Assembly (NCBI GenBank): GCA_038206985.1
Contig: JBBRAH010000053.1
Coordinates: 1-18,057 of the forward strand
Length of the DNA: 18,057 nucleotides
DNA from: CAXMST01 sp038206985
Lineage (GTDB): Bacteria; Actinomycetota; Thermoleophilia; Solirubrobacterales; 70-9
Direction: 5' to 3'
Shown piece after piece: positions 12,562 through 18,057 of this stretch (within the stretch, counting starts at the first letter, position 1; each line of letters begins with the position of its first letter). Made by a program: the position numbers and the translations under genes. Under the pieces are notes generated by a model. That model was not told the DNA's origin, did no database searches, and worked only from the letters and a program-made list of their open reading frames with translations.

Positions 12562-14084
12562 CAGCCTGCCTCCAGCCCGCCGGGCAGCGCCTCGATCACG
12601 TCCGAGGCGATGACCAATTCGTTGGCGCCGATACGTTCGGCGGCGATCCTCCCGGCCCGCGCGTGTGCCAGCACGCCCGCGCAGGCCGCCTCGAAAGGAT
12701 CCGCGCCGCGGGCGATCAGCGCCGCGATCACCCCGGACAGGACATCCCCGGTGCCGGCCGTCGCGAGAGCCGGGCTCGACAGCGAGTTGATCGCCACCCG
12801 CTCTCCGTCGGTGACGATCGTGTCGTCGCCCTTGAGGACGACGATCGAACCGCTCCGTGAAGCCGCCTCGCGGGCGCTTTCCAGACGAGCGGCACCCACA
12901 GCGGAGGAGTCGGTGCTCAGGAGCCGTGCCAACTCGCCGGCATGCGGCGTCAACACCCTCGGGCGATCCGCGCGTGCCCGCTCCAGCCCATCGCCCAGAG
13001 CATTGAGGCCATCGGCGTCGATCAGCAGCGGCACCTCGAGCCGGGACACGAGCTCGCGTGCAAGCGCCGCAGCCGGCTCGGAGCGGCCGAGGCCCGGTCC
13101 GAGCACGAGACAGCTCGTTCCCTCGGCGCGTTTGAGCACCGGCTCCAGTGCCGCGGGCCCGAGGCCTCCGGACTCGCCCTCCGCAAGGCCGAGCGTCATC
13201 ACCTCGGTCAGCTTGGTCTCCAGAATCTGCTCGAGCGGCGCCGGGACGCCTGCGGCCACGTAGCCGGCACCCGCCCGGGCCGCGGCCTGGGCCGCGAGAC
13301 AGACCGCTCCGGTCATCCCGCGCGAACCCCCTACGACCAGGACGTGCCCGGAGCTGAACTTGCTCGAAGCCGGACCCCGACGGGGCAGATCGGCGAGCAC
13401 CCCGGGCCCGATCAACCCGGCGGCGGCCCGGCCCGGTGCACCGGCCGGAATTCCGATCGGAACGACCTCCAGTCGTCCCGTGTGCGCCTTGCCGGGAGCG
13501 ACGTAGTGGCCGACCTTGGCCGCATGGAAGCTCACCGTGGCCGTGGCCCGGACCGCGGCTCCGGCGACCACACCCGTGGAGGCATCGACGCCTGAGGCGA
13601 TGTCGGCCGCGACGACCGGCGACCCGGATGCATTGAGCGCCTCAATCGCCGCGAGAGCGGGCTCACGCGGCTCGCCGTCGAATCCCGTGCCGAAGATCGC
13701 ATCGACGACCGCCGCGGAACCGCGCAGCGCCCCGGCAGCCTCGCCGCTCCCCAACTCCCGGGTCTTGCCGTGCCAACGCTCGAGATTCGCGCGCGCGTCG
13801 GGGCGCAGCTCCTCGGCCGGCCAGAGCAACAGCACCTCGACCTCGAAGCCGCGCTCGGCCAGCAGCCTCGCGGCCACGATTCCGTCACCACCGTTGTTGC
13901 CCTTGCCGCAGAGCACCCGGATCGGGCCCTCGGGGCCGAGCCCGACGACGGCTTCGCCCAGGGCCTCGCCGGCCGTCTCCATCAGCTCGAGTGAGGGAAT
14001 GCCCTGCTCGTCGATCGCCCAGCGGTCGGCCTCGCGCATCGCTGCCGCGTCGAGAACCGGTGTGAGCCAGGCTGCGTCGGTCAC
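12561..14084 (-). CDS. nnr: Bifunctional NAD(P)H-hydrate epimerase / ADP-dependent NAD(P)H-hydrate dehydratase
   Basis: This protein repairs hydrated NADH and NADPH: the N-terminal domain epimerises the R and S hydrates, and the C-terminal domain dehydrates the S form using ADP. It has 507 residues, right for the fused form. The YjeF N-terminal domain (about 10-220) contains GKGNNGGDG (60-68) and DAIFGTG (128-134). The ribokinase-like C-terminal domain (about 240-500) contains HVLVVGGSRGMTGA (247-260), LGPGLGRS, TPHAGE (379-384) and AGTGDVLSG (443-451) with the catalytic Asp447. The start is GTG at 14084, 15 bases after the acpS stop, and TAGTCT lies 7 bases upstream with no Shine-Dalgarno site. 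It shares one base with alr. Confidence 0.95.
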   Translation of the reverse strand: MTDAAWLTPVLDAAAMREADRWAIDEQGIPSLELMETAGEALGEAVVGLGPEGPIRVLCGKGNNGGDGIVAARLLAERGFEVEVLLLWPAEELRPDARANLERWHGKTRELGSGEAAGALRGSAAVVDAIFGTGFDGEPREPALAAIEALNASGSPVVAADIASGVDASTGVVAGAAVRATATVSFHAAKVGHYVAPGKAHTGRLEVVPIGIPAGAPGRAAAGLIGPGVLADLPRRGPASSKFSSGHVLVVGGSRGMTGAVCLAAQAAARAGAGYVAAGVPAPLEQILETKLTEVMTLGLAEGESGGLGPAALEPVLKRAEGTSCLVLGPGLGRSEPAAALARELVSRLEVPLLIDADGLNALGDGLERARADRPRVLTPHAGELARLLSTDSSAVGAARLESAREAASRSGSIVVLKGDDTIVTDGERVAINSLSSPALATAGTGDVLSGVIAALIARGADPFEAACAGVLAHARAGRIAAERIGANELVIASDVIEALPGGLEAG

Positions 14085-14097
14085 CGCGGTGAGACTA
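14085..14097 (-). promoter_or_regulatory. Candidate leaderless -10 promoter of nnr
   Basis: TAGTCT on the minus strand (14092-14097) is followed by exactly 7 bases and the nnr GTG. It lies wholly within the 15-base gap after acpS. It would start an nnr-alr-cca transcript inside what otherwise looks like one operon. Confidence 0.45.
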
Positions 14098-14099
14098 GG

Positions 14100-14492
14100 T
14101 CATCTGGATCGCGGCTTCGGGGTTGCGACGACCACGGCGGCCGCGCTTTCCCGGGAATGGGTCAGCGAGACCCGCAGCTGCAGATCCTGGTCGGCGAAGA
14201 GCTCGGCGGCCCTCCCGTGCAGGCGCAGCTCGGGAGGCCGCGAGCCCACCACCTCGATGTCACGGGGAGGGATCGGCAGCCCGAGATCGACCAGCGCCTT
14301 GATCGCCGCTTCCTTGGCCGCGAAACGGGCAGCGAGATGCCGACCCGGGCGGGCCCGGGCGGCTGCGTAGTCCAGCTCTCCCTCGCGGAAGAGACGCTGG
14401 GCGAGACGCGGGCGCCGCTCGAGCGCCCGCTCGAGCCGGGCGATCTCGATCAGATCGATTCCCGGCCGCGGCGCTGCGATCACGCCGGTCAA
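14100..14492 (-). CDS. acpS: Holo-[acyl-carrier-protein] synthase
   Basis: AcpS transfers 4'-phosphopantetheine from CoA to the serine of acyl carrier protein, switching on fatty-acid synthesis. The protein is 130 residues, normal for the family. GIDLIEIARLE (11-21) holds the metal-binding Asp of the first motif. RHLAARFAAKEAAIKAL is the second motif, with the conserved Glu and Lys. VSLTHSRESAAAVVVA near the end is the usual closing strand. The start is TTG at 14492, overlapping the preceding stop in TTGA; a GTG three codons later (14483) is equally possible. No Shine-Dalgarno site is seen, so it may depend on coupling to the lipoprotein gene. Confidence 0.93.
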   Translation of the reverse strand: MTGVIAAPRPGIDLIEIARLERALERRPRLAQRLFREGELDYAAARARPGRHLAARFAAKEAAIKALVDLGLPIPPRDIEVVGSRPPELRLHGRAAELFADQDLQLRVSLTHSRESAAAVVVATPKPRSR

Positions 14493-16108
14493 GGTGTGAT
14501 CGCAGCTGCCTCGCCGCCGCTGGAAGAGGGCTCCTTGAGTCCCAACACGATCTTGCCGTTGGACGTCTCTCCGTCGTCGTTACCGCCGGCAACGAGGTAG
14601 TCGAGAGCGTCCAGGGTCGGCTTCGCGGCCTGATAGCCGGGGTCGCCACCGACCTGTCCGGTGCTCTCGGCCAGCGAGAGCACGGTCTCGAAGTCGAGAT
14701 AGAAAGCCGGAGTGAGGTCGCCGAGCGCGTCGGAGGCCCCGGAGAAGGCGCTCGAATCGCCGAGCGTCTCGGAGGGATTGAGGACATCGTCGATCGTCGC
14801 TCCAGCTCCGGCGAGAACGACCTTGCCGTCGGCGATCGCTATTTCGGCACCCACGGGGAGACCCTCCACCCCGAGCTGGAAGCCGTCGGCCGTCTTGCTG
14901 ACCGTCAGACCTTGACGGGAGGCGGCCTTGAGCAGGCCGGCGATCGCCGAGCGTGCCGCCGCCTCGTCGTCGGTTTCGATCACGAGACCGGCACCGACGT
15001 TGAGTAGCGAAGAGCCGCGCACAAAGATCGAGGTGTTGCCGATCCAGGCGAGATCCTTGGTCAGATCGAGGCCGGTCTGGCCCTCGAGCTGGTTGCGGAT
15101 ATCCGGCACCTGCGTGCCGCCGGGAACGTTCCCGAAACCGTCGAGCCCGGACTCGAGCCCTTGCAGGGCCTGGTCGATCCCGGTCTGGATCTGATCGCCG
15201 ACCGCGGGAGCCGCGAGGGCCAGCCAGGCGTCGGCCGGCAACGCGGCGACGCCGTCGCTCTCGACGGCCGTGCCGTCGCCGGGCCCGCTGAACTGGATGG
15301 CGAGCGAGTCTGGCCCGGCCTGACCGCTGAATACGACCGGGGCACCCGCGAGCTGGCTGAGCTGCTCCTCGTAGGGAGCGAGGGCCTTCTCATCGACGCT
15401 GCCGCTGGCCTTGACGATGTCCACCAGGCGGGCGCTGTCGACGTAGGCGCTGAAGACGCTCTCGTCCGGCGTATCCGCGAGGGCCGCCTCTGCGTCCGGG
15501 GAGTCGGCGAGCGAGTCACCGGCCTCCGCGTCTACGGCGGCCTCGAACGCGGGCTCCTGCCCGGCCACGACAAAGTCGCCGACGATTCCGATCGCGAAGC
15601 CTTCCCCATCGACCTGGTAGTCGGTCCCGTTGTAGCTGGCGTCCTCAACGTCCGACTCGCTCTCGGCGAGCTTGTCGATCGCGTCCTGGGCGGCGCCCGT
15701 GTCGATGGTCGAGAGGACGCCGGCGCCGATCGCCGACTCCTGCGTCGCGTCGGAGAGGAACCCGCCGACCCGGGGCCCCAGCCAGGGCTCGACATCCTCG
15801 GAGTACGAGAAGTCGCTATCAGGGTCGCTGAACTCCGAGTCGAGCATCGACTGCAGCATCCCGACCGGATCGTCGTCCCCGGTCAGCTTGCCGACTGATG
15901 CGTTCAGGTCGTCCCTCATCTGCCCCTCGGGCTTGACCACCAGCTCGCCATAGGCGATCGCAGCGGCGGGCGTGACCGTCGCCGGATCAGGGCCGAGGTC
16001 GCCGCTGTCACCGCCTGAGTCGTCGCCGCAGGCGACGAGCGTCAGGGCCGCCACTGCGGCGAAAAGAAGGAGGAAAGAGCGGACGGGATACTTGGAGCAG
16101 ATCTGCAT
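14489..16108 (-). CDS. DUF3352-like lipoprotein
   Basis: This is a predicted membrane-anchored lipoprotein of 539 residues; its function is unknown. The signal peptide (1-26) ends in a lipobox LVAC with Cys27, followed by an Asp/Gly/Ser-rich linker. The region from about 44 (TPAAAIAYGELVVKPEG) through EDVEPWLGPRVGGFLSD (about 104-120) matches my memory of DUF3352 proteins, whose start and PWLG motif look like this. Many internal segments alternate hydrophobic strands with acidic loops, consistent with repeated alpha/beta modules. It is strongly acidic. The ATG at 16108 has TACCAT 8 bases upstream and no Shine-Dalgarno site. Its last bases, TTGA, also start acpS, so an envelope lipoprotein is translationally coupled to a cytoplasmic lipid-synthesis enzyme. 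Confidence 0.8.
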   Translation of the reverse strand: MQICSKYPVRSFLLLFAAVAALTLVACGDDSGGDSGDLGPDPATVTPAAAIAYGELVVKPEGQMRDDLNASVGKLTGDDDPVGMLQSMLDSEFSDPDSDFSYSEDVEPWLGPRVGGFLSDATQESAIGAGVLSTIDTGAAQDAIDKLAESESDVEDASYNGTDYQVDGEGFAIGIVGDFVVAGQEPAFEAAVDAEAGDSLADSPDAEAALADTPDESVFSAYVDSARLVDIVKASGSVDEKALAPYEEQLSQLAGAPVVFSGQAGPDSLAIQFSGPGDGTAVESDGVAALPADAWLALAAPAVGDQIQTGIDQALQGLESGLDGFGNVPGGTQVPDIRNQLEGQTGLDLTKDLAWIGNTSIFVRGSSLLNVGAGLVIETDDEAAARSAIAGLLKAASRQGLTVSKTADGFQLGVEGLPVGAEIAIADGKVVLAGAGATIDDVLNPSETLGDSSAFSGASDALGDLTPAFYLDFETVLSLAESTGQVGGDPGYQAAKPTLDALDYLVAGGNDDGETSNGKIVLGLKEPSSSGGEAAAITP

Positions 16109-16122
16109 AGGGCGCGATGGTA
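16109..16122 (-). promoter_or_regulatory. Candidate leaderless -10 promoter of the DUF3352-like gene
   Basis: TACCAT on the minus strand (16117-16122) ends 8 bases before the ATG at 16108, giving a transcript with almost no leader. It would drive the lipoprotein and acpS genes together. Confidence 0.45.
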
Positions 16123-16136
16123 GAGAGTCGCGCGGC

Positions 16137-16157
16137 CGGGCCTCTGGTACGGGCCCG
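16137..16157 (-). terminator. Candidate hairpin after glmS
   Basis: CGGGCC (16137-16142) and GGCCCG (16152-16157) form a 6-base-pair stem with a 9-base loop, 7 bases beyond the glmS stop. No T-run follows, so it would be a weak terminator at best. Confidence 0.3.
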
Positions 16158-16164
16158 CATGCCC

Positions 16165-18021
16165 CTACTCCACGGTGACGGTCTTTGCCAGGTTGCGAGG
16201 CTGATCGACGTTGAGACCCAGCATCCGCGCCGTGTCGTAAGCCAGCAATTGCAGGGGAATCACCGCGAGAATCGGCTGCAGGATCCAGTCGGTCTTGGGG
16301 ATGAAGATCGTCTGATCGGCGCTCTCACGCACGTTCTCCGCGCCCTCGGTGGCGATCGCGACAACGTCCGCGCCGCGCGCCCGCACCTCCGCCACGTTGG
16401 AGAGCACCTTGTCGAGGATCGGGCTGTCGGTGGCGATGCAGACCACCGGGGTCGACTCGTCGAGGAGGGCGATCGGGCCGTGCTTCATCTCACCGGCGGC
16501 GTAGGCGTCGGAGGGGATGTAGGAGATCTCCTTCATCTTGAGCGCTCCCTCGAGGCACACCGGTAGGCCGATGTGGCGCCCGAGGTAGAGAAAGAAGCGG
16601 CCCTCGTAGTGCGAACGCGCAACCGCGCGAACCTGCTCCGCGGTCGCCGTGATCGTGTCCTCGATCAGATGTGGCAGCGCCTTCATCTCAACGATCAACT
16701 CGGCGATCCGCTCCGGCGCGAGCTTGCCGCGGGCCTCGGCCAGCCAGAGGCCGAGCAGGTACATGGCGGCCACCTGGCTCGTGAAGGTCTTGGTCGCGGC
16801 GACACCGATCTCCAGACCGGCGCGCGTGAAGAGCACCGAATCAGCTTCGCGGGTCGCCTGGCTGCCCTTGACGTTCGTCAGCGCGATCACATGTGCACCG
16901 CGGTCGCGCGCCAGACGCATCGCGGCGAGGGTGTCCGCGGTCTCACCCGACTGCGTGATCCCGATCACGAGATCGTCGGGGCCGATCACCGGGTCGCGAT
17001 AACGGAACTCGGAGGCGACATCCATCTCGACCGGAACCCGGGCCCAGTGCTCGATCGCGTAGCGCCCGACCAGGCCGGCGTGGTAGCTGGTGCCACAGGC
17101 GACGATGATCACCCGGCGCAGTTCGGCCGCCTGCTCCTGGCTGTACTCGAGCTCGCTCAGATCCACGGAGTCGATGTTCGGCAGCCGGTCGACGATCGTC
17201 TCGGCGACGGCGTCCGGCTGCTCGTGGATCTCCTTCATCATGAAAGTCGGGTAGCCGCCTCGCTCGGCCTCATCCTCGTCCCAGGTGACCTCCTCGATCT
17301 CACGCTCGATCGGTGTGCCGTCCATGTCGGTGATCTCAGCACCCCCGGGTGTGAGGACGACCAGGTCGCCGTTCTCGACCAGCATCACCCGGCGCGTCTC
17401 CTTCATGAAGGCGGGAATCGCGGAGGCGAGGAAGCTCTCGCCCTCACCGATGCCGATGATCAGCGGACACTCCTGGCGGGCCGCGACGAGCATCTGTGGA
17501 TGCTCGGCGTGCATGGCGACAAAGGCGTAGTGGCCGCGGAGTTCGGCGAAGGATTTGCGGACAGCGGCGACCAGGTCACCCTCATAGTGCCGCTCGATCA
17601 GGTGGGCGACGATCTCGGCGTCGGTCTCGGAACTGAAGATGTGGCCCTCGGCCCGCAGCTCGCGCCGCAACTCGGTGTGGTTCTCGACGATCCCGTTGAG
17701 GACGATGTGGACAGTGTCCTCTTCGTCCCCGTGCGGGTGCGCGTTCTCCTCGGTGACCCGCCCGTGGGTGGCCCAGCGCGTGTGCGCCAGCCCGATCGTT
17801 GCCTCCGCCTGAGCCACCGCGACAACCCCGTCGCCGTTGGCGGCGTCCGCGGCCGCGCGCAGGTTGGAGAGGTTGCCGACCGCCCGAACCGACTCGATTT
17901 CCCCGTCCTGGAGCAGGGAGACGCCGGCGGAGTCATATCCGCGGTACTCGAGCTTCTCGAGGCCGGCGATCAGCAGATCGCGACACGGCCTGGCGCCCAC
18001 GTATCCGACAATTCCACACAT
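16165..18021 (-). CDS. glmS: Glutamine-fructose-6-phosphate aminotransferase (isomerizing)
   Basis: GlmS makes glucosamine-6-phosphate from fructose-6-phosphate and glutamine, the first step to UDP-GlcNAc for peptidoglycan. The protein is complete at 618 residues. The N-terminal glutaminase uses Cys2 (MCGIVGYVG), with LEYRGYDSAG (24-33), THGRVTEENAHPH and the SSETDAE loop also present. Two SIS sugar-isomerase domains follow; CGTSYHAGL and GITQSGETADT mark the first, and LGRHIGLPVCLEGALKMKEISYI the second. The C-terminus ends in NLAKTVTVE as in most GlmS proteins. GGAG at 18030-18033, 8 bases before the ATG, is its ribosome binding site, so unlike several neighbours it is translated from a leader. 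Confidence 0.97.
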   Translation of the reverse strand: MCGIVGYVGARPCRDLLIAGLEKLEYRGYDSAGVSLLQDGEIESVRAVGNLSNLRAAADAANGDGVVAVAQAEATIGLAHTRWATHGRVTEENAHPHGDEEDTVHIVLNGIVENHTELRRELRAEGHIFSSETDAEIVAHLIERHYEGDLVAAVRKSFAELRGHYAFVAMHAEHPQMLVAARQECPLIIGIGEGESFLASAIPAFMKETRRVMLVENGDLVVLTPGGAEITDMDGTPIEREIEEVTWDEDEAERGGYPTFMMKEIHEQPDAVAETIVDRLPNIDSVDLSELEYSQEQAAELRRVIIVACGTSYHAGLVGRYAIEHWARVPVEMDVASEFRYRDPVIGPDDLVIGITQSGETADTLAAMRLARDRGAHVIALTNVKGSQATREADSVLFTRAGLEIGVAATKTFTSQVAAMYLLGLWLAEARGKLAPERIAELIVEMKALPHLIEDTITATAEQVRAVARSHYEGRFFLYLGRHIGLPVCLEGALKMKEISYIPSDAYAAGEMKHGPIALLDESTPVVCIATDSPILDKVLSNVAEVRARGADVVAIATEGAENVRESADQTIFIPKTDWILQPILAVIPLQLLAYDTARMLGLNVDQPRNLAKTVTVE

Positions 18022-18029
18022 TCGGGCGT

Positions 18030-18033
18030 CTCC
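18030..18033 (-). promoter_or_regulatory. Ribosome binding site of glmS
   Basis: GGAG on the minus strand lies 8 bases before the glmS ATG. Only 36 bases upstream of glmS are in the window, too few to look for a promoter or a glmS-type ribozyme. Confidence 0.6.
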
Positions 18034-18057
18034 GGTAGCGATTGACCTCGCCCTGAG

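Noticed and set aside
11197..13263. A 688-codon plus-strand open frame opposite cca, alr and nnr
   Set aside because: It lies opposite three well-supported enzymes. Its translation is Arg/Pro/Gly/His-rich with no fold-like pattern, as expected from the antisense frame of high-GC genes.
16573..18045. A 490-codon plus-strand open frame opposite glmS
   Set aside because: glmS is complete and unmistakable on the minus strand. The opposite frame is a codon-bias artefact without recognisable motifs.
18022..18057. A glmS ribozyme upstream of glmS
   Set aside because: Only 36 bases are available, with a plain Shine-Dalgarno site and no visible ribozyme core; the element is mainly known from Firmicutes.
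1..18057. A defence island, prophage, integrative element or CRISPR array
   Set aside because: No integrase, transposase, phage or nuclease genes, no direct-repeat arrays and no tRNA-linked boundary were seen; the content is mostly core housekeeping.

Overview
The window is a high-GC stretch that reads as an actinobacterial chromosome. Several signs point to the class Thermoleophilia (Solirubrobacterales-like): the glmS / acpS / nnr / alr neighbourhood, GTG and TTG starts, an actinobacterial-looking IF-1, and a Lys-rich secreted protein of a type I associate with that group. This taxonomic call is inference. I find 17 protein genes and no tRNA, rRNA, CRISPR array or insertion sequence. Coding density is very high.

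Layout from left to right. (1) 1-2423, minus strand: cytochrome c oxidase subunits II (coxB) and I (ctaD). ctaD runs off the left edge. Its helix VI motif is YSHPAV, the mark of an A2-type haem-copper oxidase. (2) 2512-4107, minus: a GT4-family glycosyltransferase. (3) 4186-4784, plus: a small zinc-ribbon protein overlapping by 4 bases a Ser/Thr-rich lipoprotein, convergent with (4) 4792-5592, minus: a secreted four-cysteine protein of unknown function. (5) 5794-8350, plus: a DrrA/DrrB-like ABC-2 exporter operon of one ATPase and two permeases, all overlapping. (6) 8351-8509: a convergent intergenic region rich in inverted repeats. (7) 8510-18021, minus: infA, an enoyl-CoA hydratase-like gene, a HIT hydrolase, a CCA-adding enzyme, alanine racemase, NAD(P)H-hydrate repair enzyme, holo-ACP synthase, a DUF3352-like lipoprotein and glmS.

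The minus-strand block on the right is mostly cell-envelope and housekeeping metabolism. GlmS makes glucosamine-6-phosphate and Alr makes D-alanine, both for peptidoglycan. AcpS activates acyl carrier protein, Nnr repairs damaged NAD(P)H, and Cca matures tRNA. Many neighbours overlap by 1 or 4 bases (ATGA, GTGA, TTGA, TGATG), which suggests translational coupling.

The clearest pattern at window scale is a TANNNT hexamer lying 7-12 bases before the start codon, with no Shine-Dalgarno sequence. It occurs at eight genes, most of which could begin a transcript. Several genes placed inside transcription units instead have good Shine-Dalgarno sites. This looks like leaderless transcription. I see no obviously new multi-gene system. 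The best candidates for new biology are the zinc-ribbon/lipoprotein pair, the four-cysteine secreted protein, the DUF3352 lipoprotein coupled to acpS, and the unusual ctaD N-terminus.
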